The translations under genes were made by a program, and so were the position numbers. Below, in pieces: positions 33,763 through 42,999 of a stretch of 64,000 nucleotides of DNA; position 1 is the stretch's first letter, and the number at the start of each line of letters is the position of its first letter. The DNA lies in assembly GCA_040882555.1 (NCBI GenBank), contig JBBEBC010000092.1, positions 1-64,000 of the forward strand, read 5' to 3'. Under the pieces are notes generated by a model that worked only from the letters and a program-made list of their open reading frames with translations, had not been told where the DNA came from and ran no database searches. The DNA is from M30B66 sp040882555 (GTDB lineage: Bacteria; Bacteroidota; Bacteroidia; M30B66).

Positions 33763-36686
33763 TAATATCCAAAAATATCTTTTAGTGAAAGCTCTGTTAA
33801 CTTCCCATATTTCTTAAGCTGCTTATCAGAAACTTTATCCTTCGAAGCCAGCACATACATATCGAAAGGTTTATTCTTCAAATTATCTTCATGAAAACTT
33901 GTTACTTCAGCGAGAGAATAATTTTTAACCTCATTATAGATATTCTTCCTAATGTCATAATCTAATCCCAGCCTGCTGGAAGATAAATAACTAAAAAGGA
34001 GAGAAGTATTCAAAATCCGTTCAGACTCTATTTTCGAAATCAGTGCTGATTTTGCTGAATTAAATAAAACTTCCGACTGAGGCATATTATTTAGAAGTTC
34101 ATCCATGGCAATAATAGCAGAATCAAGTTTATCTGCCTGAGTACCAATATATGCACCTGCATAATAAGGTTTGCTTTTCTCTGATGGATTTGAAAAGAAA
34201 GCATAGCTTGAATAAGCTAAAGCCTTTGATTCTCTTATTGTCTGGAACACTACTGAAGACATTCCTCCACCAAAGTATTCATTAAACATTGAAATAGCTG
34301 GCGATTTAGCTGGATCATACAAACCGGTGTTTCTAACCCATCCAATTTCAGCCTGAACCATATCATGATTTGTAAAGTATATATTTCTTTCTATGCTCTT
34401 CTGATATTGAAATTCTTTCTTCGCTGGGGGAGTTTTCATTTTTGAAGGAAGAATATGATACTTCTGAACCGTAACAAGTACTTTAGAAGGATCTTCTGGG
34501 CCGAAGTAAAGAACTTTATGCTCGTATGAAGTGAGTTCATGGATCATTTTAGTTAACTCCTTGGCCTTAAGTTTTTGAAGTTTTGAGTTTTGAATAATCC
34601 AATTTTGTGGATTATCCTTTCCATATCTCACATAAGCAGAAAGAGCATTTCTAATGGCATACTTATTTGTTTTTGCATCAATTCTATCCTGAATATCATC
34701 AGCAATAAGTGCATCTAAAGCATCTTGATCAGCTTTGGCATTTAACAAAAGAGTTTCTAATGTTGAAATAGCTCTTTCAAAACGTTCCTGGGGACCAGAT
34801 AGTGAAACATATGTTTGTTCCTCTCCAGCATAAACATTGAAATCACAACCTATTGCATAGAATTGTTTTGAAATGTCTTCAGAAGTTAATTTATCTGTCC
34901 CAAGATATTTAAGAAGATTTACTGCGTAAGGAAGTTTTTGGTTTGAAAGTCTTCCGAATTCAAAAACATAATACAAAGTGAACAAAGAGTTTTTCTTGTT
35001 TTTGATAGATAGAAGTTCCACTTGAGAATTAATTGGAGCACGACTTATATCCTTTTGATAGTCAGCAAAAACAGGAGTAAGAGGTTCAGATTCATTGTCT
35101 AAGATATCCTTTGAGAATTTTGAAACTAAATTCCTGTTTACTTCAACCGGGGTAATTTCTGGCTTTTCAATTTTTACAACTTCTTTATCCTCACCTATTC
35201 TTTTGTATACTAATGTATAATCGTTGTTCAGCCATTTATTAGCAAATTCAATAATATCTTCACGGCTAACCATTTTCATTAATTCAGTTTGTTCAACCAC
35301 TTCATTCCATGGTGTTTCATGTATAAATGCATTCACCATTTTAAATGCCCTTCCAGGATTACTTTCTAGTTCACGTGTTTCTTGAACCTGAGCATTCAAA
35401 ATAATAGCCTGTAAATCTTTTTCGCTGAATTTTCCAGCTTTTAATGAATCAATTTGAGCAAGTAGCAAATCTTTTACTTCTTCAAGAGATTGACCTGATT
35501 TAGGTCTGCCGTCCAAAAACAATATGCTATAATCATGAAGCATATAAATTCCTGCTGATGCGCTAAGTACCAGTTGCTTTTTAATCAAATTCAAATCGAA
35601 TAAACCTGATTTAGAATTTTGTAATAGCATTTCGCAGACCTTCATTACTGCAGTTTGCTTTTTCGACGGAGCAGGTAATTTATATCCCATGGTGATATAT
35701 TCACTCTCGGGTCCGTAAACAGTCTTTATTGTAGGTTCTGTCTTTACTTTCTCAGGACTAAAACTAAAATCAGGAACTTTCTTAGAAGGAAATTTACCAA
35801 AAGCACTGTCTATTAAATCTATGGTTTTATCATAACTAAATTCTCCTGCCATTGAAATAACCATGTTATTTGGCACATACCAATTATCGTAAAACTCACG
35901 TATTTTGACTAAAGAAGGATTCTTCAGATGATCGATAGTTCCAATAGTGGTTTGGGTTCCATAAGTATGATTCTTAAATAGTCCAGAAAAAAGCTCTTCA
36001 AATACTTTGTTTCCATCAGAATCGAGAGAAATATTCTTTTCTTCATAAACGGCCTCAAGTTCTGTATGGAACAATCTTAAAACAGGATTTCTAAATCGCT
36101 CTGCCTCAATTTGAATCCAGTCGGCAACTTTATTAGAAGGTATATCATTTATATAAACTGTTTCATCAAATGAAGTGTAGGCATTTGTTCCTTTAGCTCC
36201 GATATGCTGAACCATTTTATCATATTCATTTGCAATTGAATATTTAGAAGCTAATCCTGAAATGGAATCTATGCTGCGATAGATTCTCTTTCTCATATTC
36301 TCATCCCTACTATTACTATATTTAAGGTAAAGAGTATCAATTTTACCTAAGTAATAGCTTTCCTGAGCATAGTTGAATGTTCCATACTTATCAGTGCCTT
36401 TAAAAAGCATATGTTCTAGATAATGTGCCAAACCTGTCGCAGTTTTCGGATCATTTTTGCTCCCGGCACGAGTTCCAATACAAGTATAAATTCTAGGTTC
36501 ATCTCTATTGGTGGAAAACATAACAGTTAATCCATTGTCGAGAGTATAAATCCTTGTTTTCATTGGATCACCCTTTACTTCTTTAAAAGTACGACCATGA
36601 GCTGAGTCGGTTACTAGTTCAAATTTTTGAGCAAAAACAGCAGAAACAAAAAGAAATAGAGCTGTTAGAGAAAGAAATTTTTTCAT
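33762..36686 (-). CDS. M16 family zinc metallopeptidase (insulinase/pitrilysin type)
   Basis: A 974-residue exported protein with a signal peptide (MKKFLSLTALFLFVSAVFAQ). The ATG at 36686 is preferred to one four codons earlier because the signal peptide then starts with the usual MKK. The inverted zinc motif HxxEH is HYLEH (H88, E91, H92), with the distal Glu in ELEAVYEEKNISLD. The second half is the inactive partner domain usual in fused M16 enzymes. It cuts peptides in the periplasm; substrate unknown. It starts 19 bases after nadA and ends in TAATG shared with the MORN gene. Confidence 0.95.
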   Translation of the reverse strand: MKKFLSLTALFLFVSAVFAQKFELVTDSAHGRTFKEVKGDPMKTRIYTLDNGLTVMFSTNRDEPRIYTCIGTRAGSKNDPKTATGLAHYLEHMLFKGTDKYGTFNYAQESYYLGKIDTLYLKYSNSRDENMRKRIYRSIDSISGLASKYSIANEYDKMVQHIGAKGTNAYTSFDETVYINDIPSNKVADWIQIEAERFRNPVLRLFHTELEAVYEEKNISLDSDGNKVFEELFSGLFKNHTYGTQTTIGTIDHLKNPSLVKIREFYDNWYVPNNMVISMAGEFSYDKTIDLIDSAFGKFPSKKVPDFSFSPEKVKTEPTIKTVYGPESEYITMGYKLPAPSKKQTAVMKVCEMLLQNSKSGLFDLNLIKKQLVLSASAGIYMLHDYSILFLDGRPKSGQSLEEVKDLLLAQIDSLKAGKFSEKDLQAIILNAQVQETRELESNPGRAFKMVNAFIHETPWNEVVEQTELMKMVSREDIIEFANKWLNNDYTLVYKRIGEDKEVVKIEKPEITPVEVNRNLVSKFSKDILDNESEPLTPVFADYQKDISRAPINSQVELLSIKNKKNSLFTLYYVFEFGRLSNQKLPYAVNLLKYLGTDKLTSEDISKQFYAIGCDFNVYAGEEQTYVSLSGPQERFERAISTLETLLLNAKADQDALDALIADDIQDRIDAKTNKYAIRNALSAYVRYGKDNPQNWIIQNSKLQKLKAKELTKMIHELTSYEHKVLYFGPEDPSKVLVTVQKYHILPSKMKTPPAKKEFQYQKSIERNIYFTNHDMVQAEIGWVRNTGLYDPAKSPAISMFNEYFGGGMSSVVFQTIRESKALAYSSYAFFSNPSEKSKPYYAGAYIGTQADKLDSAIIAMDELLNNMPQSEVLFNSAKSALISKIESERILNTSLLFSYLSSSRLGLDYDIRKNIYNEVKNYSLAEVTSFHEDNLKNKPFDMYVLASKDKVSDKQLKKYGKLTELSLKDIFGY

Positions 36687-36704
36687 TATTAAAGTCATAA
36701 AATA

Positions 36705-37697
36705 TTAGAGTCCAAGTTGAGCAGAAATATCGAGCATTCTGCGAATAGATTTCTCTGCTTTAACACGTATTTCCTCATTCATTTGAATTTCAGGTTGTTC
36801 GTGTTTTAAGCAAGAATATAATTTTTCTAAGGTGTTTAGCTTCATGTGAGGACAATCATTACAAGCACAATTGTTATTCGGAGGTGCTGGAATAAAAGTC
36901 TTATTTGGAGATGCGAGGGACATTTGGTGCAGAATCCCTGTTTCTGTTGCAACAATAAACTCTTTAGAATCACTTTTTTTAGTGTAATTAAGTAAAGCCG
37001 TAGTTGATCCAATAAACTCAGCTAATTCTAAAACGGGCTCTTCACATTCGGGATGAGCAATTACAATAGCATTTGGATATCTGACTTTCAGTTTTATTAT
37101 TTTCTCTCTTGAAAATATTTCATGAACCATGCAGGCTCCGTCCCAAAGAAGCATATTTCTGCCTGTCTTTTTCATTACCCATCTTCCGAGATTCTTATCT
37201 GGAGCAAAAATTATTTTCTTATCAGCCGGAAGGCTATTCACAATTTGAACAGCATTAGATGAAGTGCAAACAATATCGGTTAGAGCTTTAATCTCAGCTG
37301 TACAATTGATGTATGAAATAACCAAGTGATCAGGATGTTCTTCTTTGAACTTTTTAAAAGGTTCTGGTGGACAGCTATCTGCAAGCGAACATCCAGCTCT
37401 AAGATCTGGTAACACAACCTTCTTGTCAGGACAGAGAATCTTTGCTGTTTCAGCCATGAAATGTACACCAGCGAAAACAATGATATCAGCATCTGTTGAT
37501 GAAGCCTGTTGAGCCAAGCCTAAACTATCTCCAATATAATCAGCTATATCTTGAATATCTGAATCTTGGTAGTAATGAGCAAGGATGATTGCATTCTTTT
37601 CTTTCTTTAGCTTTTGGATTTCTTCAAACAAATCTAAAGTCGGATCAATGGCATTTTCTACGACGCCTCCGTCGGAATTGACATTTGTATTAAACAT
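36705..37697 (-). CDS. nadA: Quinolinate synthase NadA
   Basis: A 330-residue [4Fe-4S] enzyme that condenses iminoaspartate with dihydroxyacetone phosphate to quinolinate in NAD synthesis. It shows LAHYYQDSDIQDIADYIGDSL, the GVHFMAETAKILCPDKKV segment with the first cluster Cys, YINCTAEIKALTDIVCTSSNAV, and CACNDCPHMKLN. No nadB or nadC is adjacent. It is the first gene of a unit with the M16 peptidase; a 514-base AT-rich region lies upstream. Confidence 0.97.
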   Translation of the reverse strand: MFNTNVNSDGGVVENAIDPTLDLFEEIQKLKKEKNAIILAHYYQDSDIQDIADYIGDSLGLAQQASSTDADIIVFAGVHFMAETAKILCPDKKVVLPDLRAGCSLADSCPPEPFKKFKEEHPDHLVISYINCTAEIKALTDIVCTSSNAVQIVNSLPADKKIIFAPDKNLGRWVMKKTGRNMLLWDGACMVHEIFSREKIIKLKVRYPNAIVIAHPECEEPVLELAEFIGSTTALLNYTKKSDSKEFIVATETGILHQMSLASPNKTFIPAPPNNNCACNDCPHMKLNTLEKLYSCLKHEQPEIQMNEEIRVKAEKSIRRMLDISAQLGL

Positions 37698-38211
37698 ATT
37701 AATAATTACTTTTTAAAATCTTTAAAGAAATATATAGTATTAGTAATACTGTTAGTAATGTGTGAAGATTTATTTGATTAACCTTTGATATTAGACTTAC
37801 AGCATTTTGTGAACACAAAACTAACATCTATCTGCAACATCAAGTACTTCATTGACAGATAAAAGTGTTCTTACTAACAAGTTGTTCATTTCAATAGGTG
37901 CTCATTCTTTGTATGAAAAAAACATAGTGTAATTGTTAACTCATTGTTATGAGAAAGTCGATTAATAATTGAAGTTAGCACTTGTTTTATATGGTTGATT
38001 AGTCCATTGAATAATTTTACCATACTAAATGGAACTGTTTATTCATTTTTATGAGGCTTTCGCAAACAGCTATGAACATAATTGATGTTAACATTAATTT
38101 AATTTAGCAACTGATTTTCAGGTCAATTCATTTTACACCATTTTTGCAATGTTCATTACTCTTTTGTATTCGTGCACGAGAGCCAGTTAAATATCAAAAC
38201 TTAACAACCAT
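37698..38211. other. Gene-free AT-rich region between nadA and rpiB, with inverted repeats
   Basis: No coding frame is seen in 514 bases. Two perfect short inverted repeats stand out: AGTATTA-G-TAATACT at 37736-37750 and TTTTGTG-AA-CACAAAA at 37805-37820. Both lie on the nadA side and could be operator sites. No clear TAnnTTTG box was found for either gene. Confidence 0.5.
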
Positions 38212-38646
38212 ATGCAAAGAATCATTCCAATTGCTGCCGATCATGCTGGCTATGACTTAAAGGAACTCCTAAAGAAACAGTTTAGTTCAAAAGAAATGAT
38301 TTTTGAAGATTTAGGAACTCATTCTTCAGAAAGCATGGACTATCCTGATATTGTTCATCCTTTGGCTAAAATGATAGAGGCTGACAAATCCAAATTAGGT
38401 ATTCTAATCTGCGGAAGTGCTAACGGAGTTGCAATAACTGCAAATAAACACGCAGGCGTAAGAGCAGCAATTTGTTGGAACCCTGAAATTGCCGCTTTAG
38501 CAAGATTACATAACAATGCCAATGTACTTTGTTTGCCCGCTAGATTCATTTCTAATGAACTTGCTTTTGGAATAGTTAAAGCCTTTTTTGATACTCAATT
38601 TGAAGGAGGAAGACATCAAAGAAGAGTAGATAAGATGACTTGCTAA
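38212..38646 (+). CDS. rpiB: Ribose-5-phosphate isomerase B
   Basis: A 144-residue enzyme of the pentose phosphate pathway, RpiB/LacAB fold. Marks are IAADHAGYDLKELLK at the N terminus, the DYPDIVHPLA segment, the catalytic Cys in ILICGSANGVAITANKH, and HNNANVLCLPARFI. The C terminus carries a basic HQRRV segment. Length is usual. Confidence 0.94.
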   Translation: MQRIIPIAADHAGYDLKELLKKQFSSKEMIFEDLGTHSSESMDYPDIVHPLAKMIEADKSKLGILICGSANGVAITANKHAGVRAAICWNPEIAALARLHNNANVLCLPARFISNELAFGIVKAFFDTQFEGGRHQRRVDKMTC

Positions 38647-38707
38647 TAATTCAGGCTTTTTTAACACTAATGATGTATCAAAAACGTTGTATTTTCGTTA
38701 ATTATTG

Positions 38708-41700
38708 ATGTCAATGCGTGTGAAAGGATCAGGATACTCCGAACTCGTTCTTAAACTGGACGAATTCATAAGAAAATACTATACAAATCAGCTTATCCGG
38801 GGAATAATTTATTCCTTCACAGCCCTTATTGCCTTTTTCCTTATAACCACTGGAATTGAATATATTGGTGAAATGGGAAGAACAGGAAGAGGGATTCTGT
38901 TCTATGGATACATTTTATTAGCTGTTGCTATTCTTATAAGGTTCATATTTATTCCGCTTTTCCATCTTGCTAGAATTGGTAAAATCATTTCATATGATCA
39001 AGCAGCAGAAATTATAGGTAAGCACTTTCAAGAGGTTAAAGACAAACTAATAAATACGCTTCAGCTTCAACAAACCGCAAATTCAAAAGCGGAAGGTCAA
39101 ATTGATTTAATTGAAGCAAGTATTAATCAACGAATTCAAGAACTTAAACCCGTTCAGTTCTCTGCTGCAATTGATTTAGGAGAAAATGTCAAGTTTCTTA
39201 AATGGGCTCTTATTCCTCTTTTAATATTTCTAGGACTCTGGATTTTCTTTCCCTCTATATTGAAGGATAGTTCAAATAGGATAGTAAATTATCAAGTTGC
39301 CTTCGAACCAAAAGCTCCTTTTGAATTTTCTATTGTTAACAAGGAATTAAGTACTGCTACCCAACAGGATTTCGAACTTGAAATTGAAATAAATGGAAGT
39401 GAACTTCCCGAAGAATCTTATATTTCAATTGGCGATGCTAGGTTTAAATTAAACAAAGTAGATAAGCAACATTTTACCTATAGCTTCAAAAATGTGCAAA
39501 GAAATGTTGATTTTAAGCTTTATGCTGATGGTTTTTATTCATCAGAATTTACTTTGAAGGCTTTACCTAATCCTGTCCTCACAAATTTTAGAATCATATT
39601 GGATTATCCTGCTTACACAGGGATGAAAGACGAAATCATTACAAATTCTGGTGATTTAAATATTCCTGCAGGAACTAAAGCCACATGGGAATTCAGTACC
39701 CAGAATACGTCATCTCTTAATCTTTCTTTCTCGGATACCATTTTTTCTGTTCCTGAAGAATCTCGCGGGACATTTAAGTACAACAGAAGATTTACGAAGG
39801 ATAATAACTATAAGGTTAGCACATCAAATGAGTTTATTAAAGAGAAGGAACAAGTTGAATATTCAATTCGAGTAATTCCTGACTCTTATCCAGTTATAGG
39901 TGTCAGAGAACAAGCTGATTCCATGTTTATTTCTCGTCTTTATTTTAAGGGTGAAACAGAAGATGATTATGGTTTCTCTTCTTTGAAATTTGTTTATCAG
40001 CAGAAATCGGAAAATGAAGTAACAATTTCGAATGCGCTAGATGTGCCTTTTAATAAGAATGAACTTCGTTCGATGTTCTTTTGGGCTTACGATTTTTCAA
40101 GTCTAAACTTAAAGCCTGGTCAGGAATTGGAATATTGGTTTGAGGTATGGGATAATGATGGTATTCAAGGTCCAAAATCGTCACGTACTCAAAAACAATT
40201 TTTTAGGGTACCTACGCTAGATGAGATTGCAACTCAACGCGAATCTGACAATAAAGCTATCAAAAGTAGTTTAGAAGAAACCTTAGAAGAAGCAAAAGAA
40301 CTTCAGGATGAGTTAAAGGAGTTGAATGAAAAGCTTCTTGAAAAGAAAGAAATTGGTTGGCAAGAAAAAAAGAAGATTCAAGATCTCCTTAAAAAGCAGC
40401 AAGAGCTAACTTCACAAATAGAGCAAATAAAGCAGGAAAATAAGGAGAATAACAGCAAGAATGAAGAATTTAGAAAGAGCGATGAAAACATTCTTGAAAA
40501 GCAAAAGCAACTTGAAAAATTGCTAGAAGAGCTTTTAAGTGATGAAATGAAGAAGAAACTCGAGGAATTGGAGAAGATGCTTGAGAACATGGATAAGAAT
40601 GCCATGAAAGATAAGCTTGATGAGATGCAGATGGATAACAAGGATCTTGAGAAGGAACTTGATCGTTCTTTAGAATTATTTAAGCAATTAGAATTCGAGG
40701 AAAAACTGAACCAAACCATTGATAAGCTTGATAGTTTAGCTAAAAAAGAAGACGAGCTTAGTAAGAAATCTGAAGATAAGAATCAGGATGCTGATGAACT
40801 TAAAAAGGAACAAGATCAATTAAATAAGGATTTTAATAAGCTGAGAAAAGACCTGGACGATTTAGATAAAAAGAATCAAGATCTTGAAAGTTCGCAGCCT
40901 ATGGAAGATACTGACGGGTTGGAAGAGGATATCGAGAATGATATGCAAAATAGCTCTGACCAACTAGATCAGAATAAACAAGGGAAAGCTTCAAAATCTC
41001 AAAAGAGTGCATCTGATAAGATGAAGCAAATGAGTGGTAAGATGCAGGCGATGCAAGCACAAAATGCTGAGGAAACTCTCGAAGAGGATGTTAAAAAGTT
41101 AAGAGAAATTCTTGAAAATTTGCTTCAAATGTCTTTCGACCAAGAAAGATTGAAAAAGACCTTGGTTAAGACGGAGTCAAACAACCCTATGTATGTTACT
41201 ATAAACGCAGAGCAGAAAAGATTAAGTGATGATGCTAAAATGATAGAAGATTCATTGTTTGCTCTTAGTAAGCGAATAGCCGAAATATCTTCTTTCGTGA
41301 ATAAGGAAATAAGTTCCATTCATATGAATATGGATAAGGCTATATCTCATATGGCTGAGCGTCAAACTCCCTCTGCTGCCGAAAGACAGCAGTTTGTGAT
41401 GACATCTATCAATAATCTAGCTTTGATGCTTGGAGAATTATCCGAACAAATGCAGCAGCAATTAGCGTCTCAGATGCAACAAAAACCTGGTGATGGCGAA
41501 TGTAAAAAGCCAGGAAGCAGCAAGAAACCGGGAAAAGGAAAGCCATCAATGGCAACCATGAAGCAGCTGCAACAACAAATTAATGATCAAATGAAACAAA
41601 TGAAGGACGGAATGGGTAAACCGGGTTCTTCTGGTAAAGGAGGTAGCGAGCAATTAGCGAAAATGGCTGCTCAGCAGGAAATGCTTAGAAATGCTTTGCA

Positions 41701-42067
41701 AGGAATCATGAATGACATGATGAAGGAAGGTCAAAGCGGAAGCACAGGAAGCATTCGTAATGCTATTAATAAAATGGAGCAGACGGAAACTGACATAGTT
41801 AACAAAAATATTACATCAGAAACTCTACGTAGGCAGGAAGAGATCATGACTCGCCTGTTAGAGGCGGAAAAGGCGGAGAGAGAAAGAGAGCAGGATAATA
41901 AAAGAGAGTCAAATGAAAATAATTTTAACCAAAAGCGTAACATTTCTGTCTTCAACGAGTATAATCGCTTAATGAAGGAAGAAGCTGAATTATTAAAGAC
42001 ACTGCCTCCTGAATTAAAACCTTACTATAGAAATATGGTAAAAGAATATTTTAACACAATTAACTAA
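38708..42067 (+). CDS. DUF4175-like large membrane-anchored coiled-coil protein
   Basis: A 1119-residue protein started at the ATG at 38708, four bases after the expected transcription start of a TATTTTCGT promoter-like box (38690-38698, one mismatch). Three transmembrane helices lie at about residues 37-57, 70-92 and 165-186. Residues 190-500 are beta-rich and should face the periplasm, and residues about 510-780 are a long charged coiled coil rich in Lys, Glu and Asp. The C-terminal 300 residues are Gln/Met-rich with basic Gly/Pro/Ser/Lys stretches. The layout is that of the DUF4175 group in Bacteroidota; function unknown. It heads a run with the RsbW-like ATPase, ybeY and mnmG. Confidence 0.75.
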   Translation: MSMRVKGSGYSELVLKLDEFIRKYYTNQLIRGIIYSFTALIAFFLITTGIEYIGEMGRTGRGILFYGYILLAVAILIRFIFIPLFHLARIGKIISYDQAAEIIGKHFQEVKDKLINTLQLQQTANSKAEGQIDLIEASINQRIQELKPVQFSAAIDLGENVKFLKWALIPLLIFLGLWIFFPSILKDSSNRIVNYQVAFEPKAPFEFSIVNKELSTATQQDFELEIEINGSELPEESYISIGDARFKLNKVDKQHFTYSFKNVQRNVDFKLYADGFYSSEFTLKALPNPVLTNFRIILDYPAYTGMKDEIITNSGDLNIPAGTKATWEFSTQNTSSLNLSFSDTIFSVPEESRGTFKYNRRFTKDNNYKVSTSNEFIKEKEQVEYSIRVIPDSYPVIGVREQADSMFISRLYFKGETEDDYGFSSLKFVYQQKSENEVTISNALDVPFNKNELRSMFFWAYDFSSLNLKPGQELEYWFEVWDNDGIQGPKSSRTQKQFFRVPTLDEIATQRESDNKAIKSSLEETLEEAKELQDELKELNEKLLEKKEIGWQEKKKIQDLLKKQQELTSQIEQIKQENKENNSKNEEFRKSDENILEKQKQLEKLLEELLSDEMKKKLEELEKMLENMDKNAMKDKLDEMQMDNKDLEKELDRSLELFKQLEFEEKLNQTIDKLDSLAKKEDELSKKSEDKNQDADELKKEQDQLNKDFNKLRKDLDDLDKKNQDLESSQPMEDTDGLEEDIENDMQNSSDQLDQNKQGKASKSQKSASDKMKQMSGKMQAMQAQNAEETLEEDVKKLREILENLLQMSFDQERLKKTLVKTESNNPMYVTINAEQKRLSDDAKMIEDSLFALSKRIAEISSFVNKEISSIHMNMDKAISHMAERQTPSAAERQQFVMTSINNLALMLGELSEQMQQQLASQMQQKPGDGECKKPGSSKKPGKGKPSMATMKQLQQQINDQMKQMKDGMGKPGSSGKGGSEQLAKMAAQQEMLRNALQGIMNDMMKEGQSGSTGSIRNAINKMEQTETDIVNKNITSETLRRQEEIMTRLLEAEKAEREREQDNKRESNENNFNQKRNISVFNEYNRLMKEEAELLKTLPPELKPYYRNMVKEYFNTIN

Positions 42068-42079
42068 ACCAATAAGCGA

Positions 42080-42496
42080 ATGACAATAACTGATACACGA
42101 TCCGTAACATTTGCATCTGTGAAAGAAAACGTAAACCTTGTCGAGAAATTTGTAGACGAGATATGCCAATATTATAATATTGGTGATGAGAATTATGGTA
42201 ACATTCTAGTGGCTGTTACCGAAGCCGTGAGTAACGCTATTTACCATGGAAACAGATTAAACCCTGATAAGTCAATAAGGTTCTTTTACGAGAACAAAGA
42301 CAATAATCTTTGTTTTACTGTACAAGATGAAGGCAACGGATATAATCCAGATACCCTCCCCGATCCTACTGATCCCCAGAATATTGAAGTGCCTCATGGT
42401 CGTGGAGTATTCTTGATGAAGCAGTTGACAGACGATATCAAATTCCATGAAGATGGAAGAAGGGTTGAACTTTACTTCAGGTTAGTAAACCAATAA
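42080..42496 (+). CDS. RsbW-like ATP-binding protein (GHKL serine kinase / anti-sigma type)
   Basis: A 138-residue single-domain HATPase protein (HATPase_c_2). The N box is VAVTEAVSNAIYHGNR, the G1 box VQDEGNGYNP and the G2 box HGRGVFLMKQL. There is no histidine-kinase domain. Relatives (RsbW, SpoIIAB) phosphorylate anti-anti-sigma proteins and hold sigma factors, but no partner (anti-sigma antagonist or sigma factor) lies nearby here. It starts 12 bases after the DUF4175-like gene. Confidence 0.88.
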   Translation: MTITDTRSVTFASVKENVNLVEKFVDEICQYYNIGDENYGNILVAVTEAVSNAIYHGNRLNPDKSIRFFYENKDNNLCFTVQDEGNGYNPDTLPDPTDPQNIEVPHGRGVFLMKQLTDDIKFHEDGRRVELYFRLVNQ

Positions 42497-42561
42497 AACA
42501 TTTCGCTCTGATCACTTTTTCTAACGCCGACGATGATTTTCGTTGGAAGGATAAAATAGTA

Positions 42562-42939
42562 ATGAAGCGATGGCTCAAAGAGCTTATCGCTTCATTTGCG
42601 TTTTCACCCGGAGAAATAAATGTAATTGCTTGCTCTGACGATTACCTGCTAGATGTAAATAAGAAGTATCTGAATCACGATTACTATACGGACATTGTCA
42701 CGTTTGATTATTCAGATGGTAAAAAAATCTCAGGTGATTTATTTATATCAATACATAGAGTTACTGAAAACGCAATTCGGTTTTCCGATGATTTTAACCA
42801 TGAATTGCTACGAGTAGTGGCTCATGGTGTTCTCCATCTTGTTGGATATAAAGATAAAACCAAAAGCGATATTGTAAAGATGAGAAACGCCGAAGAAGAA
42901 GCTATTTCAAGATTTAAATTATTGATAATCAATAGTTAA
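42562..42939 (+). CDS. ybeY: Endoribonuclease YbeY (rRNA maturation factor)
   Basis: A 125-residue zinc-dependent ribonuclease that matures 16S rRNA. The metal motif is HGVLHLVGYKD, preceded by DIVTFDY and GDLFISI. Homologues have about 15-20 more residues at the N terminus, and the frame before the ATG at 42562 encodes a fitting segment (ITFSNADDDFRWKDKIV) but offers no ATG, GTG or TTG back to the previous stop; CTG at 42508, ATC at 42511 or ATA at 42493 are the only near-cognate choices. I give the ATG, and note that the true start may lie upstream. Confidence 0.9.
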   Translation: MKRWLKELIASFAFSPGEINVIACSDDYLLDVNKKYLNHDYYTDIVTFDYSDGKKISGDLFISIHRVTENAIRFSDDFNHELLRVVAHGVLHLVGYKDKTKSDIVKMRNAEEEAISRFKLLIINS

Positions 42940-42957
42940 GCTTCTTTTTTTCTTTAT

Positions 42958-42966
42958 TACCTTTGT
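42958..42966 (+). promoter_or_regulatory. -7 box of mnmG
   Basis: TACCTTTGT matches TAnnTTTG and lies 33 bases before the mnmG ATG. The parS-like palindrome at 42976-42991 would then lie in the 5' leader of the mRNA. Confidence 0.55.
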
Positions 42967-42975
42967 CCTCGTTCA

Positions 42976-42991
42976 TGTTCCACGTGGAACA
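42976..42991. promoter_or_regulatory. parS-like ParB-binding site, upstream of mnmG
   Basis: TGTTCCACGTGGAACA is a perfect 16-base palindrome (18 with flanking A/T) and equals the known parS core with the C/G variant found in Pseudomonas. It lies eight bases before the mnmG start. Confidence 0.8.
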
Positions 42992-42999
42992 TTCATATT

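Noticed and set aside
40378..40719. Ser/Phe-rich minus-strand ORF
   Set aside because: It is the antisense shadow of the Lys/Glu-rich coiled coil of the DUF4175-like protein.
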